A stretch of 51,296 nucleotides of DNA from Candidatus Woesearchaeota archaeon. GTDB lineage: Archaea > Nanobdellota > Nanobdellia > Woesearchaeales > BM511. Shown here one piece after another: positions 15,069-22,606 of the stretch. The notes beneath the pieces were generated by a model. The model saw only the letters and a program-made list of their open reading frames with translations, did not search any database and was not told where the DNA came from. The stretch is taken from the NCBI GenBank assembly GCA_018221135.1, contig JAAOYB010000017.1, forward strand, positions 1-51,296, given 5' to 3'. Within the stretch, counting starts at the first letter, position 1. Each line of letters opens with the position of its first letter. The position numbers and the translations under genes are program-made.

Positions 15069-17605
15069 GATATTTTTTCTATGTTTTGTTCTAGTTCTTT
15101 TTTGAATCTAGTTAATGTTTTTGGTATGTGTTCTGGTTGTGTTCGAAGAATATCCTTTAATACGCTTAGCACATCTGAGTCACTTCTTTTCTCTGGGTTT
15201 ATATCAAAGATTGATAAATCCTCTACCTTCTTTTTTTTGCTAACTGCTTTTTTTGCTTTCTTCCAAGCCGAGAATAACTGAGTCGCTGCGCTTATGATCT
15301 CATCTCTCTCCACAGATAAAATCCTTTGAGCTTCCACCAAGATGTAATCTTGTGAGTCTTGTGTTTTCTTAGCAGTGCCCCCAGCGGTGAACTCTAATCT
15401 TACTACGCCATCTTGAATCTTTGATGACTTAATTATTTTGATTTCCCCAATTTCTTTTGTGTTATCAAGATGTGTGCCACCACAAGCTTCTACATCCACC
15501 CCTACTACTTCTACTATTCTTATCTCGCTTCCCGGAACGGCTCCTCCTTGGTATATCTCCATGCCGTGACGTGCTTCTGCTGTTTCTCTAGGCATGAAAC
15601 CTTTTTTTATTGGGTGCGCTTCTCTTACGAGCTTGTTTGCTTCTGCTTCTATGAGTTTTAATTCTTTTTCTTTTAAGCTGTCGTAATGTGTTATGTCAAG
15701 CGTTGATTTCTCCATTGTTTTCCTGGCGCCTGCTTGGTATACGTGGCTTCCAAGAATTCTTCTCGCCGCCGCGTTTACTATGTGCGTCGCTGAGTGATGT
15801 TGTGTTAGTTGGAGGCGTCTATCAAAATCGAGGCTTCCGCTGATCATGTCTCCTTTTTTTAGACCATGGTTTTTGTTTAGTCTGTGTATTATGAGGCCTC
15901 CTTGTTTGAAAACATCCAAGACTTCAAAGTCATTTATCCTTCCGATGTCATGGAGTTGCCCTCCGCTTGTAGGGTAATAAAGTGTTTGATCTAAAACTAC
16001 ATATTCATCTTTTACTCCTAAGACTTTTGCTTCAAACTTTGTAAGTTTGTAATCATCAAAATATAACGCGTCAGTATCAGGTAAACCTTTTTCGAACTCG
16101 ATTACTACTTCTTTTTTTGTCGCCGCTGCGCTTCTTTCTTTTTTTGCGTGGAGCTCTGAGACCTTAACATAGAAGTCGTCTGGCACAACTATTTTTTTCC
16201 CGTGTTTTAATGCTTCTTCTTTGATTATCTCAGGACTAATACCATTAGAGTCGTAGAGTTGTAAGAGTAGTTTTTCGTTTATTTCTTGTCGCACGATTTT
16301 TTGGATTATTGTCTTTGCTTTTTCTTTGGTTGCTTCGTACTTGGTTTTTTCTACCTTCAATATTTTTTTTACGTTCTCAAGATTGTTCTTAAGCTCAGGA
16401 AACACAAATTCTAATTCTTTTGCGTGCCACTCAGCGACTTCTCCTAAGTCTACTTTCCATCCGAATTGGTCGATGAAACTTAGTGCTCTTCTAAGAATAA
16501 CCCTTAAGTTATACCCGCCGCCGGTATTACTTGGTAGTGCTCCGTCGCTAAGGGAGACTAGTAATGCTCTTGCGTGCTCTGCTATAGAATAAATAGCTGC
16601 CATTGGCAACACCTTTTTTTTTAGTGTCTCTACGCTTATGCTTAGCTTATCAGCTACTTTTTTCCATTCTGCTTCTATGTTTTCTGATTCATCAACATTA
16701 AGGTATGCGCTGTACCTTGAGAATTCTTTGTATAGTTCGTGGTCCATTTCAGTTTTTGTTTTTTCTCTTAGTTTCTTTAGGACTTTTGGAAATATTGCTT
16801 CGTACATGTTTGGTGTTCCTTGAGAAAACCAAGCGACTCGCTCCATTCCGAGTCCCATATCCAAGACTTTTATTGATAATTCTTTTGATTCCCCGGTTGG
16901 TGTTAATTCGTATAACATGTATACTTGGTTGAATAATTCTACTCCTCGACTGAAGAATTCCATGCATGGCCCATAATTACCTCCTCCTGCCCAAGCGTCT
17001 TCGTGAAGTGTTAATTCGTGTTTTGATAACCCGACGCCTACTGTGATGAAGTCGTACATGTCTTGGAATGCGTCTTCTTGGCTCCACTCCTCTGGTGGCA
17101 CGAATTGGTGTTGTCCTATCATAACAAAGCCTGTGCAGTGACTCCCTGTTATTCCCACGTTGTCTATGTCTCCGAATCTTAAGCAGAACTGAGGTATTAA
17201 GAGTTTCTTCGCAGGGGGTTTTACGTCTCCTGAGATAACGTATGGTTGAAACGCCGCAATTGATGCCAGGGTGTACTCCATCGTGGGGTTCCATCTAGCA
17301 ACTGTGGGATACCTTTTTATTGGCTTGTACCCTCTTGGTTCTAGTACTTCTACTATTTTATCCCAGACCCCACCAAATGATAATTTGTGCTTCGCTGGGG
17401 TTCCGCTTGCTATGTCAAACCCTCCAGAACAAGCAGGGTCTCCGCAGACAACTCGGTCTTGGTGCGTAGTCCAAAAATAGGTTTTGCACTCGCATCTTTT
17501 TCTCATGAACCCTTCTCTTTTTAAGACGGTTGTTGCGTAGTACTCATCCGGATTTTTTGATGCTATTAGTTTGAATTCTTTTTTTAGTTGTTTATCTGAC
17601 TTCAT
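15065..17605 (-). CDS. alaS: Alanyl-tRNA synthetase
   Basis: This enzyme charges tRNA-Ala and deacylates mischarged Ser- and Gly-tRNA-Ala. It has 846 residues in the archaeal arrangement. The N-terminal archaeal zinc-like segment has RKRCECKTYFWTTHQDRVVC. The class II catalytic core includes RWNPTMEYTLASIAAFQPYV and NTGGGYNLRVILRRAL. The editing domain has HHSATH and CGGTH as zinc-ligand motifs. The C-Ala region is short, so the protein is about 50 residues smaller than methanogen enzymes. It lies 15 bases downstream of the aminotransferase gene in the same direction and probably shares its transcript. Confidence 0.97.
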   Translation of the reverse strand: MKSDKQLKKEFKLIASKNPDEYYATTVLKREGFMRKRCECKTYFWTTHQDRVVCGDPACSGGFDIASGTPAKHKLSFGGVWDKIVEVLEPRGYKPIKRYPTVARWNPTMEYTLASIAAFQPYVISGDVKPPAKKLLIPQFCLRFGDIDNVGITGSHCTGFVMIGQHQFVPPEEWSQEDAFQDMYDFITVGVGLSKHELTLHEDAWAGGGNYGPCMEFFSRGVELFNQVYMLYELTPTGESKELSIKVLDMGLGMERVAWFSQGTPNMYEAIFPKVLKKLREKTKTEMDHELYKEFSRYSAYLNVDESENIEAEWKKVADKLSISVETLKKKVLPMAAIYSIAEHARALLVSLSDGALPSNTGGGYNLRVILRRALSFIDQFGWKVDLGEVAEWHAKELEFVFPELKNNLENVKKILKVEKTKYEATKEKAKTIIQKIVRQEINEKLLLQLYDSNGISPEIIKEEALKHGKKIVVPDDFYVKVSELHAKKERSAAATKKEVVIEFEKGLPDTDALYFDDYKLTKFEAKVLGVKDEYVVLDQTLYYPTSGGQLHDIGRINDFEVLDVFKQGGLIIHRLNKNHGLKKGDMISGSLDFDRRLQLTQHHSATHIVNAAARRILGSHVYQAGARKTMEKSTLDITHYDSLKEKELKLIEAEANKLVREAHPIKKGFMPRETAEARHGMEIYQGGAVPGSEIRIVEVVGVDVEACGGTHLDNTKEIGEIKIIKSSKIQDGVVRLEFTAGGTAKKTQDSQDYILVEAQRILSVERDEIISAATQLFSAWKKAKKAVSKKKKVEDLSIFDINPEKRSDSDVLSVLKDILRTQPEHIPKTLTRFKKELEQNIEKIS

Positions 17606-17620
17606 CTTTTATTTTGTTAT

Positions 17621-18682
17621 TTATGTGTTATTAATATAGTTTTTTATTCTTCTTAGTCCTTCTTCTATCTTATCTGTTTCTAAAGCGTAACTAAGACGTA
17701 TCCTGTTTGGGCTTCCAAACCACTCACCAAGATATGTTATGACGTCATGGTTTTTGTATAGTTCCCAAACCGTTTTTCTTGGGTTTTTTATTTTTGGAAA
17801 AACATAGAATGCTCCTTCTGGCTTCCACAAATCCAATCCTAGGTCTTGTAGTCCTTTGTATATCGTGTCTCTTCTATTCTCCCACCTAACTCTTTGTTCT
17901 TCTATCACACTTTTTGGTGTTTTTAAGGCTTCTATAGCCATTTGCTGCGCTAAGATATTAGTGTTCATTGAGCTATGCGTCTTGATATCAATTGCTCTTT
18001 TCACTATTGATTTGTCATTTGAGTAAAGGTACCCTATCCTGAATCCACACATACTAAAAGTTTTTGAAAAACTGTTTATTGTAATTACGTGATCACCTGA
18101 TAACATGTAGTTTTCTCTCTCGTAGATTAAATCTTTGTAGACTTCGTCACTTATTATTACTTTGCCTAAGTCTTTGGCGAGTTTCTCTATTTCTTTGAGT
18201 GTTTTTATCTCTTGAATCCTCCCTGTCGGGTTCGAGGGACTGTTTATTAGTATTGCTTTACACTCATGTATTTTTTGTTCTACGTCATCTATTTGTATCC
18301 TGCCACCTATTGTTTCTGTGATTACTGGTTCTATATGGTTTGCTTTTAGTAGCGGTGGGTAAGAGTAGTAGTACGGCGCGTGGATTAAGATTTTGTCCTT
18401 TGGTTTGCATATGCTTCTAAAGGTTAAGTCTATTGCTTCTGATGCTCCGTTTGTTATTACAAAATTGTCTTTGTCTGCGTCTTGATTTAAGAATTCGCTT
18501 CTAAGAGAGTTTCTTAGTTTTTCTTCTCCTTGGATGAGGCCATAAGCAAAGTTCGTGTACTTTGGCAGTATGTCATATATTCCTTTTGGGGGCGGCATGT
18601 CTGGTTGTCCGCTTCCAAAACTTATCAAGTTTTCTTGTTTTATTCCTATAAACATTGATGGGCTGCTTAGTTTATCTGTCAT
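17621..18682 (-). CDS. PLP-dependent aminotransferase, class I/II
   Basis: This fold-type I aminotransferase has 353 residues, slightly short for the AspC/AlaT group. Visible features are SFGSGQPDMPPPKGIYDILP near the N-terminus, ITNGASEAIDLTF (cofactor phosphate region), NSPSNPTGR, the DEVYKDL strand and the PLP-lysine motif SFSKTFSMCGFRIGY (Lys near residue 208). A C-terminal RIRLSYA supplies the substrate-carboxylate arginine. Co-transcription with alaS hints at alanine as substrate or product, but aspartate or aromatic substrates are equally possible from sequence. A GGTGAT Shine-Dalgarno sequence precedes the ATG. Confidence 0.88.
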   Translation of the reverse strand: MTDKLSSPSMFIGIKQENLISFGSGQPDMPPPKGIYDILPKYTNFAYGLIQGEEKLRNSLRSEFLNQDADKDNFVITNGASEAIDLTFRSICKPKDKILIHAPYYYSYPPLLKANHIEPVITETIGGRIQIDDVEQKIHECKAILINSPSNPTGRIQEIKTLKEIEKLAKDLGKVIISDEVYKDLIYERENYMLSGDHVITINSFSKTFSMCGFRIGYLYSNDKSIVKRAIDIKTHSSMNTNILAQQMAIEALKTPKSVIEEQRVRWENRRDTIYKGLQDLGLDLWKPEGAFYVFPKIKNPRKTVWELYKNHDVITYLGEWFGSPNRIRLSYALETDKIEEGLRRIKNYINNT

Positions 18683-18953
18683 TTTATTATCACCTTAAAT
18701 AATCCTTATTTTTTCAAAAAAAAAGGGTTTTTTATTTTTTTAACAGGGTTTTAACTATGAAGTAGAATTCTTATCCCGCTATTGCGTCTAAGTCACCTGT
18801 TAAGCTTGTTTTCATAATAGTATTTATTTGTTTTTTTTTATTTATAAACTTGTCGAAAATCTTATTTTTTTGCTTGTCGAGAACGCTTTTTTCACTAAGT
18901 GGTGGGTATACTTTTTTGTATACTGGTTTAACTATATTTTATAGGATAGAAAA

Positions 18954-18964
18954 CTATATAAATA
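18954..18964 (+). promoter_or_regulatory. TATA box for the NrdD-tail gene
   Basis: The sequence ctatataaata fits the archaeal TATA consensus. It predicts a transcription start near 18986 and a leader of about 100 bases containing the 19001-19029 hairpin. The GTATAC dyad lies about 30-48 bases upstream, in a position suited to an activator or repressor. Confidence 0.6.
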
Positions 18965-19000
18965 TGAAAAATCAACAACATATTGATAGTTCATGGGTAT

Positions 19001-19029
19001 TCGACCACAACCGGTTGTGGTTTGGTCGA
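19001..19029 (+). promoter_or_regulatory. Leader hairpin with 16-bp perfect palindrome
   Basis: TCGACCA (19001-19007) pairs with TGGTCGA (19023-19029), and the centre is the perfect palindrome CCACAACCGGTTGTGG (19005-19020). It lies after the predicted transcription start and about 60 bases before the NrdD-tail ATG. It can therefore act either as a DNA operator or as an RNA stem in the leader. No known riboswitch class was recognised. Confidence 0.55.
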
Positions 19030-19086
19030 TTTGTTGTGTGCTCTGGGTAGAGACAAGGATTGGGGAGATGTAGGAGGCAAGTAAAG

Positions 19087-19308
19087 ATGCAAAAAAGTGA
19101 ATGCAAGCAATGCGGGAGCACAAACACACATGGCATAAGCAGAGTAGTTGGTTACTATAGTATAATTGAGAACTGGAACACTTCTAAACAAGCTGAATTC
19201 AAAGATAGACAAATAGGAGATTATAAGCTTAACGAGTCTGAATTAATCCCTGAGCGAGCTGAGAGATTACAAGCAAAAGGCGAACAAGAAGTAATCGTAG
19301 TAATATAA
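19087..19308 (+). CDS. Free-standing NrdD C-terminal glycyl-radical domain
   Basis: The 73-residue product matches only the extreme C-terminus of anaerobic ribonucleotide reductase NrdD. It has one CxxC (CKQCG, Cys6/Cys9), then SRVVGYYS, in which Gly22 corresponds to the radical-bearing glycine, then NWNTSKQAEFKDR. About 30 unrelated residues follow. The ten-stranded catalytic barrel is absent and there is no frame upstream to supply it. I chose the ATG at 19087 because AGGAGG lies nine bases before it; a TTG at 19060 is less likely. It could be a spare radical domain comparable in concept to GrcA for pyruvate formate-lyase, a zinc-binding regulator, or a relic. The own promoter and strong SD argue against a relic. 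Confidence 0.75.
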   Translation: MQKSECKQCGSTNTHGISRVVGYYSIIENWNTSKQAEFKDRQIGDYKLNESELIPERAERLQAKGEQEVIVVI

Positions 19309-19330
19309 CCAAATTCTTTTTTTGGATTAA

Positions 19331-19340
19331 TTTTATATAA
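19331..19340 (+). promoter_or_regulatory. TATA box for the GTPase gene
   Basis: The sequence ttttatataa ends 23 bases before the ATG at 19364, so the transcript is probably leaderless, consistent with the lack of a Shine-Dalgarno sequence. Confidence 0.6.
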
Positions 19341-19363
19341 TAACTAGAACCTTCTATTATTTT

Positions 19364-20107
19364 ATGGCTAGAGTTTTTTGGAATGATGTAAAAAGAGTCA
19401 TCGCTGAGAGCGATGTAATCATTGAAGTTCTTGATAGTCGCTTCGTTGATCTAAGTAGGAACTCTGAAATCGAAAAAAAGATTGAGGCTGCTGGCAAACC
19501 AATAATTTTTGTTATTAACAAATGCGACTTAGTAGAAAAAGACGTACTTGACAGAAAGAAAAAAAAGTTGAAGCACTCAGTATTTGTTAGTTCTAAAGGC
19601 CACCTCGGCACTACTATTCTTAGAGACAAAATATTAAGTGTTGCTAAAAAAGATAAAGTAGTCGTCGGAGTCGTTGGTTACCCCAACACAGGAAAGAGCA
19701 GCTTGATTAATGCGCTGGCCGGAAAGGCTAAGGCTAAGGCTAGTAGTGTTAGTGGCTACACCAAAGGGTTCCAATACGTAAAAGCTGATAATCGTATAAA
19801 ACTCATTGACTCGCCAGGCGTTATTCCTTTTCGAGAAGATGACGAAATAAAACACGCATTGATAGGTTCTAAGAGCCCAGAGAAGATGAAAGAACCTGAC
19901 TTAGCAGCCATGAATCTAATCGAAGAACTCGGAGGATTAGTCGAACTTCATTATGACGTCGAGATACAACGCGACGGTTACGAAGCAATTGAAGCAATCG
20001 CCAAAAAAATAGGAAGACTCGCTAAAGGCGGCGAAGCAGACATTGACACTACAAGCAGAATAATTCTAAAAGACTGGCAAACAGGACGGATAAAACACTC
20101 AAAATGA
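19364..20107 (+). CDS. Circularly permuted GTPase of the YlqF/RbgA (NOG2/Lsg1-like) group
   Basis: This predicted ribosome-assembly GTPase has 247 residues. The G motifs occur in permuted order: G4 NKCD (about residue 52), then G1 GYPNTGKSS (about 105-113), then G3 DSPG (about 149). This G4-G1-G3 order is diagnostic of the YlqF/YawG family. The N-terminal part, with EVLDSRFVDLSRNSEIEKKI, resembles the family's opening strand-helix. In bacteria and eukaryotes relatives act on large-subunit maturation; the same role here is inferred. Archaeal relatives are of similar size and lack the long C-terminal extension of RbgA. Confidence 0.88.
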   Translation: MARVFWNDVKRVIAESDVIIEVLDSRFVDLSRNSEIEKKIEAAGKPIIFVINKCDLVEKDVLDRKKKKLKHSVFVSSKGHLGTTILRDKILSVAKKDKVVVGVVGYPNTGKSSLINALAGKAKAKASSVSGYTKGFQYVKADNRIKLIDSPGVIPFREDDEIKHALIGSKSPEKMKEPDLAAMNLIEELGGLVELHYDVEIQRDGYEAIEAIAKKIGRLAKGGEADIDTTSRIILKDWQTGRIKHSK

Positions 20108-20135
20108 AGAAATTGTATGCGTCGACCGGATAAAG

Positions 20136-20158
20136 AAAACACAAAAGAAAGTGTTTTC
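20136..20158 (-). terminator. Hairpin between the GTPase gene and tRNA-Gly
   Basis: GAAAACAC (20136-20143) and GTGTTTTC (20151-20158) form an 8-bp stem with a seven-base loop. It lies downstream of both the plus-strand GTPase and the minus-strand tRNA, so it could mark the 3' end of either. There is no long T-run on the plus side. Confidence 0.4.
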
Positions 20159-20182
20159 GAACCCGTTCTTACATTCTTTGAA

Positions 20183-20253
20183 TGCGTCGACCGGGAATTG
20201 AACCCGGGCCTAAGCGTTGGCAACGCCCAATTGTACCATTCAACCACCGACGC
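20183..20253 (-). tRNA. tRNA-Gly (anticodon GCC)
   Basis: Read on the minus strand, the gene folds into a full cloverleaf. The acceptor stem is GCGTCGG/TCGACGC with discriminator A. The D arm is GTTG-AATGGTA-CAAT. The anticodon arm is GGGCG-TTGCCAA-CGCTT with GCC at positions 34-36. The T arm is CCGGG-TTCAATT-CCCGG. CCA is not encoded. The first base pairs with the last, and no intron is present. A TATA box lies about 34 bases upstream. Confidence 0.95.
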
Positions 20254-20286
20254 AATAATTGATTTAGTAGTGGAGAATTGAGGTTT

Positions 20287-20297
20287 TATTTATAAAA
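20287..20297 (-). promoter_or_regulatory. TATA box for tRNA-Gly
   Basis: On the minus strand the sequence reads taattttataaat, about 34 bases before the tRNA 5' end, the usual distance for archaeal tRNA promoters. Confidence 0.6.
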
Positions 20298-20365
20298 TTA
20301 ACCCAAAAAAACACTTTTTTAGTATAACAATAATTTTTTAAACAAAAAAGGTTTTCTAATATATT

Positions 20366-21292
20366 ATGAGTAAAGAAAAGTATGACTTAATAATTATAGG
20401 AGCAGGCGCAGCTGCTTACTCAGCCGCGATATATGCTCAAAGAGCGAAGCTAAGCGTGTTAATAATCGGAAAACTAATCGGTGGGACCACGACAGAAGCC
20501 CATCTAATCGAGAACTGGCCAGGAACAAAGAGTAAACCAGGACTAGAATTAATGAATGAATTCAAAGCTCACACAGAAAGTTACGGCGCAAAAATATTAA
20601 TGGATGAAGTAGTCAGGATAAACAAAAAAGACGACGACTTCTTAGTACACACCAAGAGCAAAGAAGAATACCAATCAAGCTATATACTACTAGCAATAGG
20701 ACTGGATCGAAGAAAACTAGGAATACCAGGAGAAAAAGAATTACTAGGTCGAGGCGTGAGTTACTGTGCGACATGCGACGCTTTCTTTTTCAAAGACAAA
20801 ACAGTCGCCGTGGTTGGCGGAAGCGACGCCGCGACAATGACAGCAATACTATTATCAGAGCACGCCAAAAAAGTCTATATAGTATACAGACGTGATAAGT
20901 TAAGAGGTGAGCCTGTCTGGATAGAAAGAGTACAAGAAAATCCAAAGATAGAATTAATTTTGAACACGACGCTAACAAAGATAAACGGAGAAAAAGCAGT
21001 TGAGAGCGTCTCATTAGATAAAGGAGAAAACTTAGCAGTTGAAGGAGTATTCATCGAAGTTGGAAGCGTCCCAAGCAAAGTCTTAATTAACGCTTTAGGA
21101 GTAGAAGTTGATAAAGAAGATTACATAGTAGTAGATGAGACCCAAAAGACTAATGTAGACGGTGTCTACGCAGCAGGAGACATCACAAACGCTAGTAACA
21201 AATTAAAACAAGTGGTGACCTCAGCATCAGAAGGAGCAATCGCTGCAAATAACATCTTCAAAAAAAACGCTGTGAGAGTAGCCAAAAAATAG
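20366..21292 (+). CDS. trxB: Thioredoxin reductase
   Basis: This flavoprotein reduces thioredoxin with NAD(P)H. It has 308 residues. The FAD-binding Rossmann motif GAGAAAYSAAIYA follows YDLIIIGAG at residues 5-13. The redox disulfide is CATC (about residues 134-137) in SYCATCDAFFF. The second nucleotide-binding motif is VVGGSDAAT, and the C-terminal FAD segment is VDGVYAAGDITNASNKLKQV. It is convergent with, and four bases from, the winged-helix regulator, with trxA just beyond, forming a thiol-redox island. A weak A/T-rich TATA (20334-20343) would give a leaderless transcript. Confidence 0.93.
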   Translation: MSKEKYDLIIIGAGAAAYSAAIYAQRAKLSVLIIGKLIGGTTTEAHLIENWPGTKSKPGLELMNEFKAHTESYGAKILMDEVVRINKKDDDFLVHTKSKEEYQSSYILLAIGLDRRKLGIPGEKELLGRGVSYCATCDAFFFKDKTVAVVGGSDAATMTAILLSEHAKKVYIVYRRDKLRGEPVWIERVQENPKIELILNTTLTKINGEKAVESVSLDKGENLAVEGVFIEVGSVPSKVLINALGVEVDKEDYIVVDETQKTNVDGVYAAGDITNASNKLKQVVTSASEGAIAANNIFKKNAVRVAKK

Positions 21293-21296
21293 TTCT

Positions 21297-21647
21297 TTAC
21301 CATTTTTCTAGTTCTGCCAAAACTTTTTTTTGCCACGCCTCAAAATTTTCGTAAATCAATTTCTTGATATTATTCTTGTCGCTTATCTCGTAAACAAATA
21401 AGTATCCTCCACTACCTATGTTTATTTGACGTCTACTAATAATTTTTTTGTCTAGTAAGTTCTTTATGCTTTTCTGAGTGGTTGAGCGATCACGTTTTAG
21501 CTTCTTTGCGATTTGGCTTATCTCCAACTCCTTATTATTTGATAAAAGAGTTTTGAATACTTGATAATCGGTTTTGCTCATCGCAAACGCGCAGCGTATC
21601 ACTTGTTCTATAGGAACTTGTTTACATGCAAAGTTAATCATCTCCAT
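21297..21647 (-). CDS. Winged-helix transcriptional regulator (TrmB/MarR-like)
   Basis: The 116-residue DNA-binding protein has a helix-turn-helix at about residues 40-75 (LEISQIAKKLKRDRSTTQKS, then IKNLLDKKIISRR) and a wing with GSGGYLFVYEISDK. The family resembles archaeal regulators with a PxEEVI-type N-terminus. The N-terminal segment contains Cys8 and Cys19, flanking KQVPIEQVIR, which could form a redox switch. It is divergent from trxA and convergent with trxB, so the redox genes are its likely targets. That is an inference from context. A TATA box 22-34 bases upstream gives a leaderless start. Confidence 0.8.
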   Translation of the reverse strand: MEMINFACKQVPIEQVIRCAFAMSKTDYQVFKTLLSNNKELEISQIAKKLKRDRSTTQKSIKNLLDKKIISRRQINIGSGGYLFVYEISDKNNIKKLIYENFEAWQKKVLAELEKW

Positions 21648-21668
21648 GTTTGACTAGAAAAAGTTTTT

Positions 21669-21681
21669 GTTATTTAAATAA
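21669..21681 (-). promoter_or_regulatory. TATA box for the winged-helix regulator
   Basis: The sequence tatttaaata on this strand sits about 24 bases before the ATG at 21647, predicting a leaderless mRNA. It is about 50 bases from the divergent trxA TATA, so one bound regulator could affect both promoters. Confidence 0.55.
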
Positions 21682-21729
21682 TTTGTTGGTTGTGCAAAAA
21701 AACCGCACATTTTTTCACTTTAACAAACG

Positions 21730-21740
21730 CTTTATAAATA
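21730..21740 (+). promoter_or_regulatory. TATA box for trxA
   Basis: The sequence ctttataaata lies about 56 bases before the preferred trxA start. It predicts a leader of roughly 35 bases containing the GGAGG Shine-Dalgarno sequence. Confidence 0.65.
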
Positions 21741-21795
21741 AATAACTCTTAACCAAAAACTAATCTCAAAAAAAATAGTTATGGAGGAAAATAAT

Positions 21796-22116
21796 ATGGT
21801 TGTTGAATTAAGCATTGAGAATTTTGATAAAGAAATAAAAGAATCAAGCGTGCCAGTAGTAGTTGATTTCTGGGCTCCTTGGTGTGGTCCTTGCCAGATG
21901 ATGGCACCTGTTTTTGAGGAGTTATCAAAAGAGTTCAACGGAAAAGTTAAGCTTGTGAAATTAAACACTGATGAGAACCAGCAAATAGCTGGGGGCTTTC
22001 AGATTAGAGGAATCCCTACTCTCATAATATTAAAGGATGGTAAAGAAGTTGATAGAATAGTTGGCTTTGCTCCAAAAGAAGTCTTAAAACAAAAAATTGA
22101 GAGCACAATAGCATAA
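21796..22116 (+). CDS. trxA: Thioredoxin
   Basis: This small dithiol oxidoreductase is the substrate of the TrxB encoded upstream. It has 106 residues. The classic active site is [17 protein letters not shown] with CGPC, and the cis-proline is in [14 protein letters not shown] chose the ATG at 21796 because GGAGG (21783-21787) lies eight bases before it. The ATG at 21781 overlaps that ribosome-binding site. It is two bases upstream of a second thioredoxin-fold gene, in an operon. Confidence 0.94.
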   Translation: MVVELSIENFDKEIKESSVPVVVDFWAPWCGPCQMMAPVFEELSKEFNGKVKLVKLNTDENQQIAGGFQIRGIPTLIILKDGKEVDRIVGFAPKEVLKQKIESTIA

Positions 22117-22118
22117 AA

Positions 22119-22484
22119 ATGAGTGTTAAGATAAGTGTTTTTACGTCTCCGACGTGCCCTCACTGCCCCGCTGCTATAAACGTAGCTAGGACTGTCTCTA
22201 AGGAGATGGGTGTCAGATTAGTTGAGATAAGCACCGCTACAAATGAAGGCAGTAAAAAAGCAAGAGCTCATCAGATTATGAGTGTGCCTACAACTATCAT
22301 TAAGGGTGATGGCTATGATCAAAACATTGGTTTTAAGGGTGCGCCTAGTAAAGCAAGCTTGATTAAAGCTGTGCGTATCGCTAATGGTGAAGAAGGATTC
22401 CAAGAAAAAAAGAAGAGTTTTGGTTTGGGTCAAAAAATTAATTCTTTTATTAAAGATAAGTTCAAGATAAAAATAAGATTATAA
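22119..22484 (+). CDS. Thioredoxin-fold protein (glutaredoxin-like), CPHC active site
   Basis: The 121-residue protein begins ISVFTSPTCPHCPAAINVAR, a thioredoxin fold with active-site CPHC (residues 13-16), as in small archaeal glutaredoxin-like proteins. The cis-proline segment is IMSVPTTIIKGDG. The last 30 residues are basic and could be a short amphipathic C-terminal helix. It is cotranscribed with trxA. It may transfer electrons from TrxA or act on other disulfides; the specific partner is unknown. Confidence 0.82.
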   Translation: MSVKISVFTSPTCPHCPAAINVARTVSKEMGVRLVEISTATNEGSKKARAHQIMSVPTTIIKGDGYDQNIGFKGAPSKASLIKAVRIANGEEGFQEKKKSFGLGQKINSFIKDKFKIKIRL

Positions 22485-22517
22485 GAATTCTTTTTTTATT
22501 TTTAAAAAAAACAATAA

Positions 22518-22528
22518 GTTTTTATAAG
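22518..22528 (+). promoter_or_regulatory. TATA box for the small-gene cluster
   Basis: The sequence gtttttataag predicts transcription from about 22550. The resulting leader holds a GAGGTG motif, a hairpin with T-run, then the first ORF. Confidence 0.55.
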
Positions 22529-22566
22529 GGCGTACTCACTTATTATTGTTAGAGGTGGCGCTGTAG

Positions 22567-22591
22567 AAAAACTATTTAATAGTTTTTTTTT
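22567..22591 (+). terminator. Terminator-like hairpin in leader
   Basis: AAAAACTA (22567-22574) and TAGTTTTT (22580-22587) form an 8-bp A/T stem with a five-base loop, immediately followed by a T-run to 22591. The structure lies between the promoter and the first codon of the next ORF, so it would act as an attenuator if it works as a terminator. Confidence 0.4.
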
Positions 22592-22606
22592 GTGGGTGAG
22601 TGTTTT

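Larger units (their letters stand above)
18683..19086. promoter_or_regulatory. 404-base divergent regulatory region
   Basis: No convincing ORF is present. It separates the minus-strand aminotransferase-alaS operon from the plus-strand NrdD-tail gene. It holds TATA elements on both strands, an 8-bp inverted repeat TTAACAGG (about 18738-18745)/CCTGTTAA (about 18797-18804), a GTATAC-T6-GTATAC dyad (18906-18923), a direct repeat of CTTGTCGA, and a strong hairpin in the predicted NrdD-tail leader (19001-19029). Confidence 0.6.

Noticed and set aside
19060-19086. Longer NrdD-tail protein from a TTG at 19060
   Set aside because: The added nine residues span the AGGAGG ribosome-binding site of the ATG at 19087, so the shorter form is favoured.
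19087-19308. NrdD tail as an ordinary pseudogene
   Set aside because: It has its own TATA box, strong SD, intact radical motif and a clean stop. A relic would not need these. It is not excluded, only less likely.
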